Part shown: one piece after another, positions 45,668 to 54,252 of the stretch
How positions within the stretch are numbered: position 1 is the stretch's first letter
Layout: every line of letters starts with the position of its first letter
From: Nocardia gamkensis NBRC 108242
Lineage (GTDB): Bacteria; Actinomycetota; Actinomycetes; Mycobacteriales; Mycobacteriaceae
Assembly: GCF_001612985.1 (NCBI RefSeq)
Contig: NZ_BDBM01000002.1
Span: 1 to 64,000 of the forward strand
Direction of reading: 5' to 3'
Length of the DNA: 64,000 nt
The notes under the pieces: generated by a model
The model's database searches: none
Told to the model about the DNA's origin: nothing
Seen by the model: only the letters and a program-made list of their open reading frames with translations
Made by a program: the position numbers and the translations under genes

Positions 45668-46957
45668 ATGGTTTCGGCAATGGCGGCGGACGACTTCGAG
45701 CCCGCCGATTCGGCCCGCGACAAGCTGGCGGCACCGCGCGAGATGCTGGTCGACCCGCGTTTCATCCGACTGGCCGATCAATTCTTCGGCCTGTTCGCCC
45801 AACCCGCGCGCGGTGGCGGTGCACTGGCGGTCTACCTCGACGGCAGGGCCGTGGTCGACATCTGGGCCGGCTGGGCGGACAAGGAGCGGCGCTGGAACGG
45901 CGATACCGTCGCGCTGACCTTCTCCACTGGTAAGGGCGTCGCCTCGACCGTCGTCCACCGCCTGGCCGAACGGGGTCTGATCGGCTACGACATCCCGGTG
46001 GCCGAGTACTGGCCGGAGTTCGCCGCGCACGGCAAAGACGACATCACGGTTCGCGACGTGCTCTGTCACCGCGCCGGCTTGCACCGGGTACGCGGCCTGG
46101 TGCCCGGGCGCGAAGGCATCCTGAACTACGACGCCGTGGTCCGGGCGCTGGCCGACAGCCCGCCGGACCCCCGGCGCATCCGCACCTCCGGCTACCACGC
46201 GATCACCTTCGGCTGGCTGGTCGCCGAACTCGTGCAGCGGGCGACGGGCACACCGTTCACCGAGGTGTTGCGCACCGAGATCGCCGAGCCGCTCGGGTTG
46301 GACGAGTACTGGTTCCGCGTCCCCGAGTCCGAGCGACACCGGATCGCCAAGATCTTCCGGCCCCTCGGCCCGCCGGGCATCCGCTGGAACACCGCCTCCT
46401 CGGTGCTGTCCTGGGTGCGGCCGGTGCGCGGGCTCGCCGAGGCGGGCATGCCGGAGAGTTTCGACGAGCTGGTCCGCGACCCCCGGGTGCACGACGCGGT
46501 GATGCCGGGCTGGAACGGCGTCTTCTCGGCGCGCGCACTGGCGCGGATGTACGGCGCGCTGGCCAACGGCGGCGTGGTCTACGCCGGGCCGGGCGTCCGC
46601 GGTGTCGGCGCGACCGGATCCGAGCAGGTCGTGCGGTTCCTGGCCCCGGAGACGATCGCGACGATCGGCCGGGCGCAGTCGGCCCACAGCCGCGATTACG
46701 TGCTCGGTCTGCCGATCACCTTCACCCTCGGCTATCACCGCCCGGTATTGATGTCCAAGCAGCAGCCGCGGCATGCGTTCGGCCACTACGGCGTGGGCGG
46801 CTCCGGCGCGTACGCGGACCCGGATCTCGGTATGTCGATCGCGTTCGTGACCAACGGGCTCGGCAGCATGGTGACCGCACTCGGCGACGCCAGGCTCGCG
46901 CGGTTGGCGGCGACGGCACAGACCACGGTGCGCAAGCACAAGCAGGCCCCGGCCTAG
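45668..46957 (+). CDS. Serine hydrolase of the beta-lactamase/EstB fold
   Basis: 429 residues. ATG 45668 has a GGAGGTGA site, among the best in the window. Catalytic Ser86 and Lys89 lie in FSTGKG (SxxK), and the Tyr in SGYHAI is the YxN-like third residue. Class C beta-lactamase-like esterases of this type hydrolyse short-chain esters; mycobacterial LipE/LipL-type proteins are related. No signal peptide is visible, so a cytoplasmic esterase is likelier than a beta-lactamase. The P450 gene begins 38 bp downstream. Confidence 0.88.
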   Translation: MVSAMAADDFEPADSARDKLAAPREMLVDPRFIRLADQFFGLFAQPARGGGALAVYLDGRAVVDIWAGWADKERRWNGDTVALTFSTGKGVASTVVHRLAERGLIGYDIPVAEYWPEFAAHGKDDITVRDVLCHRAGLHRVRGLVPGREGILNYDAVVRALADSPPDPRRIRTSGYHAITFGWLVAELVQRATGTPFTEVLRTEIAEPLGLDEYWFRVPESERHRIAKIFRPLGPPGIRWNTASSVLSWVRPVRGLAEAGMPESFDELVRDPRVHDAVMPGWNGVFSARALARMYGALANGGVVYAGPGVRGVGATGSEQVVRFLAPETIATIGRAQSAHSRDYVLGLPITFTLGYHRPVLMSKQQPRHAFGHYGVGGSGAYADPDLGMSIAFVTNGLGSMVTALGDARLARLAATAQTTVRKHKQAPA

Positions 46958-46995
46958 CGTCGAACCGCTCCGGCGGCGGCTTCGTAGTTCTCGGT

Positions 46996-48378
46996 ATGGA
47001 TGTGCGCATGCGTCGAGCCGACGCGGGTGACCGGCGCGCCGGACCGCGCGTGCCGCGCTCGACCGCGCTGCACGCCGTGGCCGCGGGGATCGATTTCGAC
47101 CGGTACTTCCGGTGGCGCAGAGCGCGCGAAGGCGACCCGTTCTATGTCCGTTTTCCGGGATTCGGCGCCGCGCTGTTCACCGGGACCGCCGTCGGCGCCC
47201 AGGAGATCTTTCGCTCGCCGGCGGGTTTCTCCGAGCCACCGCGGCCGAACCCGATCGAACCGATGGTCGGCGCCGCGTCGCTGATCCTGGCCTCGGGCCC
47301 GCGCCACCGCCGCGACCGCGCGCTGCTCGCCCCCGCCTTCCACAGCGCACGGATACGGGAGTACGGCGCGCTCATCCGGGAAGCCACCTTGCGAGAGATG
47401 GCCGGGGAGAGCGGTCAGGTGTGGGCGGCGGGCGTGCGGGTCGACGCTCGGGCGGCGGCGCGTGCGCTCACGCTTCGGGTGATCACGACGGCGGTGTTCG
47501 GCGGGCGCGACCCGCGTCGGCAAGCGGAGTACACCGCTGCGGTGACCGAATTCCTCACCGCGTTCTCTGGGCCGTTGCTCCTGGTCCCCGCGCTGCGGCA
47601 CGGGCTACGCGGGCACGGACCCTGGGACCGGTTTCGCGCCGCGCGCGAACGACTGGATCGTTTGATCCGGGCCGACATCGCGCGCAGGCGCGGGCACGTC
47701 GCCGCACAGCCCGGCGACGTGCTCGACGTGCTGCTATCCGCGTACCCGGACGCCGCCGCAGGTGACGAGCTCTGCGAGCAGGTACGCACTTTGCTGGTAG
47801 CCGGGCACGAGACCACCGCGACCACCCTGGTCTGGGCGCTGCTGCGGCTGCACCGCGCGCCGGAGGCCTTGGCCCGGCTGCGGCGGGAGCTGCGCGACGC
47901 GGGCCCGGAGGCGAGCCCGGCGGAGCTGGCCGCACTGCCCTACCTGGATGCCGTCTGCCAGGAGACGCTGCGGCTGCACCCGCCGGTTCCGATCGTCCTG
48001 CGTCGCCTGATCGAGCCTTTCGCGCTGCGCGGCGTGGCGCTCGCCCCGGGCGACACCGTGGGGATCGCGGTGCCGTTGCTGCACTCCGATCCGGAGGTGT
48101 GGCCGGACCCGCGGCGCTTCGACCCGGGTCGCTTCACCGAGCGCCGCTACCGGCCGTTCGAGTTCGCCCCGTTCGGCGGCGGCCACCGGCGCTGCGTCGG
48201 CGCGGCCCTCGCGGACTACGAGTTGCGGATCGCGCTGGCCACCATCCTCGGGCGGGTAAGCCTGCGGCTGCCTCCGCGATATGCGCAAGGAAGGGTGCCA
48301 CGCTCGGTGCCGCACAACATCGCGACCGGTCCGCATCGCCCGATTTCGTTCGAGGTGATCAGTGAGCTTGGTCACTAA
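46996..48378 (+). CDS. Cytochrome P450
   Basis: 460 residues. I-helix oxygen-binding motif AGHETT (269-274), K-helix ETLR (323-326), and haem loop FGGGHRRCVG with Cys400 as thiolate ligand. Sequence style (LLAPAFHSARIREY, LHPPVPIVLRR) is closer to the fatty-acid/terpenoid-type class than to macrolide P450s. Soluble, so it should use ferredoxin partners encoded elsewhere. ATG 46996 has a weak ribosome-binding site; translation may be coupled to the esterase gene. Substrate unknown. Confidence 0.92.
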   Translation: MDVRMRRADAGDRRAGPRVPRSTALHAVAAGIDFDRYFRWRRAREGDPFYVRFPGFGAALFTGTAVGAQEIFRSPAGFSEPPRPNPIEPMVGAASLILASGPRHRRDRALLAPAFHSARIREYGALIREATLREMAGESGQVWAAGVRVDARAAARALTLRVITTAVFGGRDPRRQAEYTAAVTEFLTAFSGPLLLVPALRHGLRGHGPWDRFRAARERLDRLIRADIARRRGHVAAQPGDVLDVLLSAYPDAAAGDELCEQVRTLLVAGHETTATTLVWALLRLHRAPEALARLRRELRDAGPEASPAELAALPYLDAVCQETLRLHPPVPIVLRRLIEPFALRGVALAPGDTVGIAVPLLHSDPEVWPDPRRFDPGRFTERRYRPFEFAPFGGGHRRCVGAALADYELRIALATILGRVSLRLPPRYAQGRVPRSVPHNIATGPHRPISFEVISELGH

Positions 48379-48683
48379 CTAGTTTGCGGTGAACCATCTT
48401 TCACGTTCCCCTCGACTCCGGGCCGATGCTGTCCGATCCGTTGTGACCGGGAGATTTGCCCGTAGCGATACTCAAAGGAAGTGATTGTGACCGACACCAC
48501 AACGAGCACGGTTGCTTTATCACTCCGAAACGCCGGTGGCTAGGGGCGCGCCGGGACGGTAGGAATGGACGACGGGTCGGGCCGTCGATACCAGTGGGGC
48601 GCTCTTCTGGCTCCGCGCTGAATGAAAGATCTCGCCACGCGCGCTTTCGCGTGCGCGCGAGAGATGGAATGGACGAGAAACCT
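48379..48683. other. Leader and promoter region of the L,D-transpeptidase gene
   Basis: No firm gene. There is an 18-residue candidate ORF at 48487-48543 (GTG start, GGAAG site, MTDTTTSTVALSLRNAGG), weakly supported. Just before the transpeptidase start a long hairpin is possible: TCTCGC and CACGCG pair with CGCGTG and GCGAGA (about 48634-48664), which may influence access to the start region. Confidence 0.4.
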
Positions 48684-49583
48684 ATGCATGCCGCTTTGCA
48701 CACCGGATCGTTGCCTGCTCGCCGCAAGGGAGCGCGGCTGACCCGCCGGATGCGTGAGGGCGCCCTGCTGTCCGCCGCGATCGCGGCGGCCGGTGTTCTG
48801 CTCGTCGCGCCTGCTCACGCCGAACCGATCCCGGGTCTCGGCACCGGATCGGCCGCCGCGGCCACCGAGCCCGCGCCGCAGGCGAACTTCGCCCCGCCCT
48901 CGATCAACATCGCCGACGGCGAGGTCGTCGGCGTCGCGCAGCCGATCATCATCACCTTCAAGGAGCCGGTGACCGACCACGCCACCGCCGAGAAGGCCAT
49001 CCAGATCACCTCGTCGAAGGCCGCCCCCGGCCACTTCTACTGGCGCGGTGACAAGCAGGTGCGCTGGCGTCCGGACGAGTTCTGGCCGGACAACACCGAC
49101 GTGCAGGTCCAGGCGGGCGGCACCACCAGCGCCTTCCGCATCGGCGACGCCTTCGTGACCACCGCCGACGACGAGACCCACACCATCACCATCACCCGCA
49201 ACGGCGAGGTGGTGAAGGAGATGCCCACCTCGATGGGCAAGCCCAAGCACGAGACGCCGAACGGCACCTACATCGTGGGCGAGCAGCTGCGCAAGATGAC
49301 CATGGACTCGTCGACCTACGGCGTGCCGGTCACCGACCCGGAGGGCTACAAGCTCGAGGTCGAGTACGCCACCCGCATCTCCAACAGCGGCATCTTCGTG
49401 CACGCGGCTCCCTGGTCGGTCGCGCAGCAGGGCGTGTCCAACGCCAGCCACGGCTGCCTGAACGTCAGCACCGAGGACGCCAAGTGGTTCTTCGAGAACG
49501 CGCGCCGCGGCGACCCGGTCGTCGTGCAGAACACCCAGGGCGGCACGCTCAGCGCGAGCGACGGCCTGGGCGACTGGAACTGA
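48684..49583 (+). CDS. L,D-transpeptidase (YkuD) with N-terminal Ig-like domain
   Basis: 299 residues from ATG 48684; ATG 48669 five codons earlier is also possible. Signal peptide (LLSAAIAAAGVLLVAPAHA), then an Ig-like domain (about 60-150: IADGEVVGVAQPIIITFKEPV) as in mycobacterial Ldt proteins. The YkuD domain has IFVHAAPWSV and the active-site motif SHGCLNVS with its catalytic Cys. It makes 3-3 cross-links in peptidoglycan in the periplasm-like space. Such enzymes are resistant to most penicillins but inhibited by carbapenems. Confidence 0.93.
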   Translation: MHAALHTGSLPARRKGARLTRRMREGALLSAAIAAAGVLLVAPAHAEPIPGLGTGSAAAATEPAPQANFAPPSINIADGEVVGVAQPIIITFKEPVTDHATAEKAIQITSSKAAPGHFYWRGDKQVRWRPDEFWPDNTDVQVQAGGTTSAFRIGDAFVTTADDETHTITITRNGEVVKEMPTSMGKPKHETPNGTYIVGEQLRKMTMDSSTYGVPVTDPEGYKLEVEYATRISNSGIFVHAAPWSVAQQGVSNASHGCLNVSTEDAKWFFENARRGDPVVVQNTQGGTLSASDGLGDWN

Positions 49584-49606
49584 CGATTCGGTAACCCCGG
49601 ATCGGC

Positions 49607-49666
49607 GCGAAGCCGAACATTACGATCGAACCCTCGCAGTAGTCGATCGTGATGTTCGGCTTTCGC
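49607..49666. terminator. Very strong bidirectional terminator
   Basis: A 20-bp arm starting AAGCCGAACATT (49610-49629) pairs with the arm ending TGTTCGGCTT (49643-49662), one G-T pair, 13-nt loop, extended by a GCG/CGC clamp with a bulged T. It lies between the convergent transpeptidase and peptidase genes. Confidence 0.9.
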
Positions 49667-49675
49667 TGTATCGGA

Positions 49676-51694
49676 TCACCAGATCTTCACACGCTCAGCG
49701 GGATCCAAGTACAGCGCATCACCGGGTTTCACGTCGAACGCCTCGTGGAAGCTGTCGATGTTGCGCACGACCGCGTTGCAGCGGAACTCCGCCGGGGAGT
49801 GCGGATCGGTGGCGAGCCTGCGCACGGCTTCCTCCGCACGGGCTTTCGTGCGCCACACTTGCGCCCAGCCGAAGAACACCCGTTGCAGGCCGGTGAGCCC
49901 GTCGATCTCCGGTGCGGGCGCGCCGCCCAGCGAGATCTTGTACGCCTCCAGCGCGATGGAGAGGCCGCCGAGGTCGCCGATGTTCTCGCCGATGGTGAAC
50001 CGGCCGTTCACCGTGTGCTCGTCCGGCAGGTCCTTCGGGGACAGCACGTCGTACTGATCGATCAGCGCCCTTGTCCGCTTGCCGAATTCGGCGCGGTCCT
50101 CGTCGGTCCACCAGTCCACCATGTTGCCGTCACCGTCGTACTTCGAGCCCTGGTCGTCGAAGCCGTGCCCGATCTCGTGGCCGATCACCGCGCCGATACC
50201 GCCGTAGTTGGCCGCGTCGTCGGCGTCCATGTCGAAGAACGGCGGCTGGAGGATGGCGGCCGGGAAGACGATCTCGTTCATGCCGGGGTTGTAGTAGGCG
50301 TTCACCGTCTGCGGGGTCATGAACCACTCGTCCCGGTCGACCGGACCGCCGAGCTTCTTCAGATCCCGATCGTGTTCGGCCGCATAGCCTCTGCGATAGT
50401 TGCCCACCAGATCGGCCGGGTCGATCACCACGCCCGAGTAGTCCCGCCACTTGTCCGGGTAGCCGATCTTCGGGGTGAACTTCTCCAGCTTCGCCAGCGC
50501 GGCGAGCCTGGTGCCCTCGCCCATCCACTCCAGCTCGGCGATATTGCGGCGATAGGCCTCCTGCAGATTGGCCACCAGTCCGACCATGCGCGCTTTGGCT
50601 TCGGGCGGGAAATGTTCGGCCACATACAGTTTGCCGACCGCCTCACCGAGCAGACTTTGCACCAGCGCGACCCCGCGCTTCCAGCGTTCCCGGTTCTCCT
50701 CGGCGCCGGTGAGCGTGCGGCCGTAGAAGTCGAAGTTCTCCTCGACCACCTCGTCGGTCAGATACGGCGCCCGCGCGCGGAGCACTCGCCATGCCGCCCA
50801 TGCCTGCCAGTCCGCGAGCGGCTCGTCGGCCCACAGCCGCGCGAACGTACGCAGATAATCCGGCTGATGCACCACCGACTCGGCGAACAGCTCGGGGCCG
50901 GCCGCGTCCGCGCCTTCGGCCAGCGCGGAAGTCCAGGCGGCCCAGTCGAACTCGGGATTGTCGGTGACCAGCGCGTCGAAGGTGGTCAGGTTGTATCTGA
51001 GTTCGGCGTCCCGGCGGCGCACCACGTCCCAGTGCCCGGCGGCCAGTTTCCGCTCCAGCTCGAAGACGCGTTCTCCGACGGTGCCGAGGTCCTGCGGCAG
51101 CAGCCCGGCGACCTGCGGGTCGGCGGCGGCCAGGGCGAACATGCGGTTGATGTGCGCGATGTACTTCGCGCGGATCTCGGCGAACTCGTCCTGCCGGTAG
51201 TACGACTCGTCGGGCAGGCCGATGCCGGACTGGGTGGCGTGCGCCAGATAGCGGTTGGAGTCCTTGTCATCGGTGTCGACGAAAACGCCGACGGCGCCTC
51301 CGACGCCGGTGCGCTGCAACCGGCCGAGCAGCGAAGCGAAAGTCCCCTTGTCGCCGACCTCGGCGATCGCCGCGAGTTCGGCCGCGATCGGCGCGAGCCC
51401 GGCGGCGGCCACCGCGTCGGTGTCCATGAAGCTGGAGTACAGGTCACCGATCTTGCGGGCTTCGCTGCCCGGCTCGGCGTCGGTGGCCGCGGCGTTCTGG
51501 ATGATTGCCTGCACGTCCAGCTCCGCCTGGTCGTACAGCGCGCGGAAGGCGCCGTCCACCGCCCTGTCGGCGGGGATCTGATAGTCGGCCAGCCACTTGC
51601 CGTTGACGTGCGCGAACAAATCGTCCTGCACCCGCACGTCCTCGTCGAGGTGGGACAGGTCGATACCGGAAGGACGGGTCAGTTCGGAAGTCAC
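49676..51694 (-). CDS. M13-family zinc metallopeptidase (neprilysin/PepO/Zmp1-like)
   Basis: 672 residues from GTG 51694. M13 signatures: DDLFAHVNGKWL at the N-terminus, VNAYYNPGMNEIVFPAAILQPPFF, zinc motif HEIGH within GAVIGHEIGHGFDDQG, GENIGDLGGL (third ligand Glu), and the C-terminal W near VKIW. Length and motifs match M. tuberculosis Zmp1 (663 residues), which lacks a classical signal peptide. Like Zmp1 it shows no signal here. It cleaves short peptides. Single-gene unit. Confidence 0.92.
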   Translation of the reverse strand: MTSELTRPSGIDLSHLDEDVRVQDDLFAHVNGKWLADYQIPADRAVDGAFRALYDQAELDVQAIIQNAAATDAEPGSEARKIGDLYSSFMDTDAVAAAGLAPIAAELAAIAEVGDKGTFASLLGRLQRTGVGGAVGVFVDTDDKDSNRYLAHATQSGIGLPDESYYRQDEFAEIRAKYIAHINRMFALAAADPQVAGLLPQDLGTVGERVFELERKLAAGHWDVVRRRDAELRYNLTTFDALVTDNPEFDWAAWTSALAEGADAAGPELFAESVVHQPDYLRTFARLWADEPLADWQAWAAWRVLRARAPYLTDEVVEENFDFYGRTLTGAEENRERWKRGVALVQSLLGEAVGKLYVAEHFPPEAKARMVGLVANLQEAYRRNIAELEWMGEGTRLAALAKLEKFTPKIGYPDKWRDYSGVVIDPADLVGNYRRGYAAEHDRDLKKLGGPVDRDEWFMTPQTVNAYYNPGMNEIVFPAAILQPPFFDMDADDAANYGGIGAVIGHEIGHGFDDQGSKYDGDGNMVDWWTDEDRAEFGKRTRALIDQYDVLSPKDLPDEHTVNGRFTIGENIGDLGGLSIALEAYKISLGGAPAPEIDGLTGLQRVFFGWAQVWRTKARAEEAVRRLATDPHSPAEFRCNAVVRNIDSFHEAFDVKPGDALYLDPAERVKIW

Positions 51695-51771
51695 GGTGTC
51701 CAGTATGCCGACAAGAGCGTGAGTCGGCCCCCGGGCACGGCGCGCCCGGGGGGGGTGGCGAGCAGGGGAGA

Positions 51772-52146
51772 TCAGGCGGGCACGACGACGCGATCGAATT
51801 CGCCGTCGTGTGCGCCGAGCAGGAAGGCGTCCCACTCCTCAGGGGTGTAGGTGAGGGTGATTCCGCCGTGACGCAATGCGGTGTGACCGTCGGCGACGGG
51901 GTGCGCGCGCAGTTCGCCGTTCGATCGCCCGCGGGTGCGCACGGCGTCGAGGAAAGCGGTCCACTCGGCCGCGGTCACGGTGATGACGGGCTCGTCGCCG
52001 GGGCGGTTCGCCGGGTCGCGGCGATATTTGCTGTCACGGATGAGCACCGCATCACCATCGAACCTGACCTCGACGCATTGGTTGCCATTATTCGATCTGG
52101 TCGATGTGAACCAGCCGGTGCGTGCCGGCCGTGCGGTGATGGCCAT
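51772..52146 (-). CDS. Tandem DUF397 domain protein
   Basis: 124 residues with two DUF397-like units. The first runs from GWFTSTRSNNGNQCVEVRFD to ITVTAAEWTAFLDAV; the second, shorter, from GELRAHPVADGHTALRHG to TLTYTPEEWDAFLLGAHDGEFD. It has no Shine-Dalgarno site; a TAAAAT -10-like element ends 7 nt before ATG 52146, so the mRNA is probably leaderless. It lies directly after the Scr1-type regulator. Pairs of this kind (XRE plus DUF397) are proposed toxin-antitoxin-like or developmental regulators; which does what is unsettled. Confidence 0.85.
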   Translation of the reverse strand: MAITARPARTGWFTSTRSNNGNQCVEVRFDGDAVLIRDSKYRRDPANRPGDEPVITVTAAEWTAFLDAVRTRGRSNGELRAHPVADGHTALRHGGITLTYTPEEWDAFLLGAHDGEFDRVVVPA

Positions 52147-52159
52147 GGGCAGGATTTTA
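52147..52159 (-). promoter_or_regulatory. Leaderless promoter of the tandem DUF397 gene
   Basis: On the minus strand, TAAAAT (52159-52154) is followed by CCTGCCC and then ATG. The -10 overlaps the TAA stop codon of the Scr1-type gene. It gives the DUF397 gene its own transcript start next to the ATG. The sequence from the last two -10 bases to two bases past the ATG is identical to that at the Scr1-type gene. Confidence 0.5.
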
Positions 52160-53008
52160 CACGCGAGAATAGCGTCTGATCAGCGCTAATGACTCCGCTC
52201 GTGAGAGCGACTGGTCCACCGCGCGCAGGTACGCGAAGCGTAGATCGCGGACCAGATCCGGGTCTTCGACGGCCCCGCCGAACACCGCGCTCTCCACCCA
52301 GCCGAACGTGGGCAACTGTTCCCCGGCGAAGTCGATGAGGTGGAAGCTGGAGCCGCCGAGCACCGCGCCCGCGGAGGCCGCGAACGGGATCACGCGCACC
52401 TCCACGGTGTCCACTTCCTCGATCAACGCGGCGAGGTAGTTCAGCTGTCCGCGCAGCACATCCGGACCCCCGGTCTGCTGGAGCAGCGTGCCCTCACCGA
52501 ACACCGCCGTGAGTTCCACCGGATCCGCGCCGCGCAGCCGCTCTTGGCGCCGCATCCGGATCGCCACCAACTGCTCGACCTGGACCGGACGGATCATCAC
52601 ATCGGCGCTGATCAGCGCGCGGGCGTAGTCCTCGGTCTGCAACAGGCCCGGCACGACGAGGCTGTCGTAGCTGCGGATGCTCTGCGCGCCGTATTCCATG
52701 CCGTAGAGCCGCTGCAGTTCCGGTCCGATCAACGCCGAGGACTTCGCCCACCAGCCGCGCTGCTTGCTGGCCTCCAACAGGGTCAGCAGCTCAGCACGCT
52801 CCTCGGCTTCCACCTCGAGCAGTTCGAGCACCGGGCCGATGGTCTCGGTGGTGAGTACCCGTCTGCCCTTCTCCACGTGCGACCAGTTCGCCGGCGTGAA
52901 CCCCACTCGCCTCGCGAAGCCCGCCGAGTCGAACCCGCGCTGTTCCCGCAGCTCACGCAACCGCAGCACCAGCTCCCAGCGGGCAACGGTGGGCGAGAGG
53001 GGTGCCAT
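52157..53008 (-). CDS. Scr1/WhiJ-family XRE transcriptional regulator
   Basis: 283 residues from ATG 53008 (MAPLSPTVARWELVLRLREL). The N-terminal helix-turn-helix is at about 14-60 (LRELREQRGFDSAGFARRVGFTPANWSHVEKGRR). The large C-terminal domain has the family signature SYDSLVVPGLLQTEDYARAL, QLVAIRMRRQERL and VIPFAASAGAVLGGSSFHLIDF, as in Scr1-family antitoxin-like regulators. It should bind near its own gene and the DUF397 gene. Start chosen because longer readings have no site and a TAGCAT -10 precedes this ATG by 7 nt. Confidence 0.9.
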   Translation of the reverse strand: MAPLSPTVARWELVLRLRELREQRGFDSAGFARRVGFTPANWSHVEKGRRVLTTETIGPVLELLEVEAEERAELLTLLEASKQRGWWAKSSALIGPELQRLYGMEYGAQSIRSYDSLVVPGLLQTEDYARALISADVMIRPVQVEQLVAIRMRRQERLRGADPVELTAVFGEGTLLQQTGGPDVLRGQLNYLAALIEEVDTVEVRVIPFAASAGAVLGGSSFHLIDFAGEQLPTFGWVESAVFGGAVEDPDLVRDLRFAYLRAVDQSLSRAESLALIRRYSRV

Positions 53009-53021
53009 GGGCAGGATGCTA
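53009..53021 (-). promoter_or_regulatory. Leaderless promoter of the Scr1-type regulator gene
   Basis: TAGCAT (53021-53016, minus strand) then CCTGCCC then ATG 53008. No Shine-Dalgarno sequence is present. The -35 region is not recognisable. Confidence 0.45.
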
Positions 53022-53052
53022 CGCCCACGCCGACGCGCGCCCGGCGTGACTA

Positions 53053-53081
53053 TTGTCAAGCGACTTGCCCAGGGCTAGGGT
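53053..53081 (+). promoter_or_regulatory. Promoter of the divergent protein gene
   Basis: TTGTCA (53053-53058), 17-bp spacer, TAGGGT (53076-53081). The expected transcription start falls after the in-frame ATG at 53083, which rules that codon out as the start and supports ATG 53143. Confidence 0.6.
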
Positions 53082-53142
53082 CATGGCCAGCGATCGTTTC
53101 TTCCGAGCACGCGTCCACCACAGCGAGGCGAGGTTGTTCGAC

Positions 53143-53667
53143 ATGAGTACATCGCGCATCGAATCGGGCAGGCATCTCGCGTCCACGGACTTCCCACCGA
53201 TCCAGGACGCGTTCGCTCGCTGCCGTACCTATCGCGAGAACAACGGGTTGTACGGTCTCGTGGACCCGATGCTCGGCCGCATCATGCTGGAAGTCGGCTC
53301 GGTCGGGGCGGTCGTGATGCCCGCCGAGTTCGGTCGCCGGGTGCGCGAACGCTTGACCGCCGGGCCCGAGCCCCGGCCGGGACCGATCATCGCGCATCCG
53401 CGCGCGAACCGATGGACCTTCCTGACCGGCCCCACCGACAACTCGTACCTGGACACCGGACTGTTCGCCGACCTGTTCCGGATCTGCGCCGCGATCGCAC
53501 TGCCGGGCAGCCACCTCGTACTGCCGTCACCCGCCGACGAGCACGGCGGCTATCGAACCTGGGTCGTGGCGCCCGACCGTGACTTCCGCCGCGACTTCGC
53601 CGAGGTGATCGCCACGACCCGGGCGTGCGCCGCGGCTACCGGGGTGTCGGCGCGGGCGGCGGAGTGA
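53143..53667 (+). CDS. Uncharacterised protein, paralogue of the protein at 11626
   Basis: 174 residues from ATG 53143 (GAGG site 9 nt upstream; MSTSRIESGRHL). Shared family blocks: VDPMLGRIMLEVGSVGAV, PGPIIAHPRANRWTFL, DTGLFADLFRIC, LVLPSPADE and a VVAPDRDFRRDFAEVI tail. It is divergent from the Scr1-type gene, whereas the 11.6-kb copy lies directly upstream of a DUF397 gene. No catalytic motif is recognisable. The repeated association with DUF397 suggests a functional link. Its 3' end overlaps the convergent DUF4190 gene by 32 nt. Confidence 0.78.
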   Translation: MSTSRIESGRHLASTDFPPIQDAFARCRTYRENNGLYGLVDPMLGRIMLEVGSVGAVVMPAEFGRRVRERLTAGPEPRPGPIIAHPRANRWTFLTGPTDNSYLDTGLFADLFRICAAIALPGSHLVLPSPADEHGGYRTWVVAPDRDFRRDFAEVIATTRACAAATGVSARAAE

Positions 53668-54139
53668 GCGTGATGCTGTACTTGTCCTGCAGCTTCTCGT
53701 TCCAGTCGCGCTCGCACTGTTCGATCTTGGACTGGTCGTCGCCCGCTTTGTTCACGCAGTCCACGAAGTCCTTGCCACCCGAGTTCACGAAGAAGCTGTA
53801 GCCCACGATGGTGAGCAGGACGGCGCCCACGATGCCCAGCACACCGAGGACGACACCGGCGATCGCCATCCCCATGCCACCCGCGGTGCCGGCGCGGGCT
53901 TTGAAAATCGCGACGATGCCGAGGATGACGGCGAAGATGCCGCAGACATAGCCGCCGATGATCGTCCAGAAGAACAGCAACGCGAGGATGCCGAGAACCA
54001 GCGCGGTGATCGCCAGACCTCGACCCTTCCGCGATTCCTGCCAGTAGGCGGGCTGACCGGGGTACTGGCCGCCGGGTGGCTGCGGGTACTGACCCGGCGG
54101 CGGGTACTGGCCGGGCGGCGGGGGCGGATATTGCGACAT
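53636..54139 (-). CDS. DUF4190 membrane protein with proline-rich N-terminus
   Basis: 167 residues. ATG 54139 has AGAGGA upstream. Residues 1-35 are Pro/Gln/Tyr-rich (QYPPPGQYPQPPGGQYPG), followed by two or three membrane helices (LAITALVLGILALLFFWTIIGG, IFAVILGIVAIFKA, MAIAGVVLGVLGIVGAVLLTIVGY) and a short external C-terminal domain with two Cys (DCVNKAG, EQCERDW). Common in actinobacteria; function unknown. The last 32 nt overlap the convergent gene. Confidence 0.82.
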   Translation of the reverse strand: MSQYPPPPPGQYPPPGQYPQPPGGQYPGQPAYWQESRKGRGLAITALVLGILALLFFWTIIGGYVCGIFAVILGIVAIFKARAGTAGGMGMAIAGVVLGVLGIVGAVLLTIVGYSFFVNSGGKDFVDCVNKAGDDQSKIEQCERDWNEKLQDKYSITLTPPPAPTPR

Positions 54140-54252
54140 GGAATTCCTCTCCGTCGGTGCCTCGCGATGCTCGGTCCGGATGAGGTGGTCCGGGCGGCGC
54201 GGCCGTCGCCTACTGATCGCGCACCCCGCGGACGGATGTTAATGCGAACCGG

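Noticed and set aside
53053-53142. Longer N-terminus for the protein at 53143
   Set aside because: The upstream TTG and ATG overlap or directly follow a good promoter (-10 at 53076-53081), so they would not be in the mRNA as usable starts.
51772-53667. Classical type II toxin-antitoxin system
   Set aside because: No known toxin fold (RelE, VapC, MazF, HipA) is present; the relation to TA systems rests only on what has been proposed for Scr1/DUF397 pairs.
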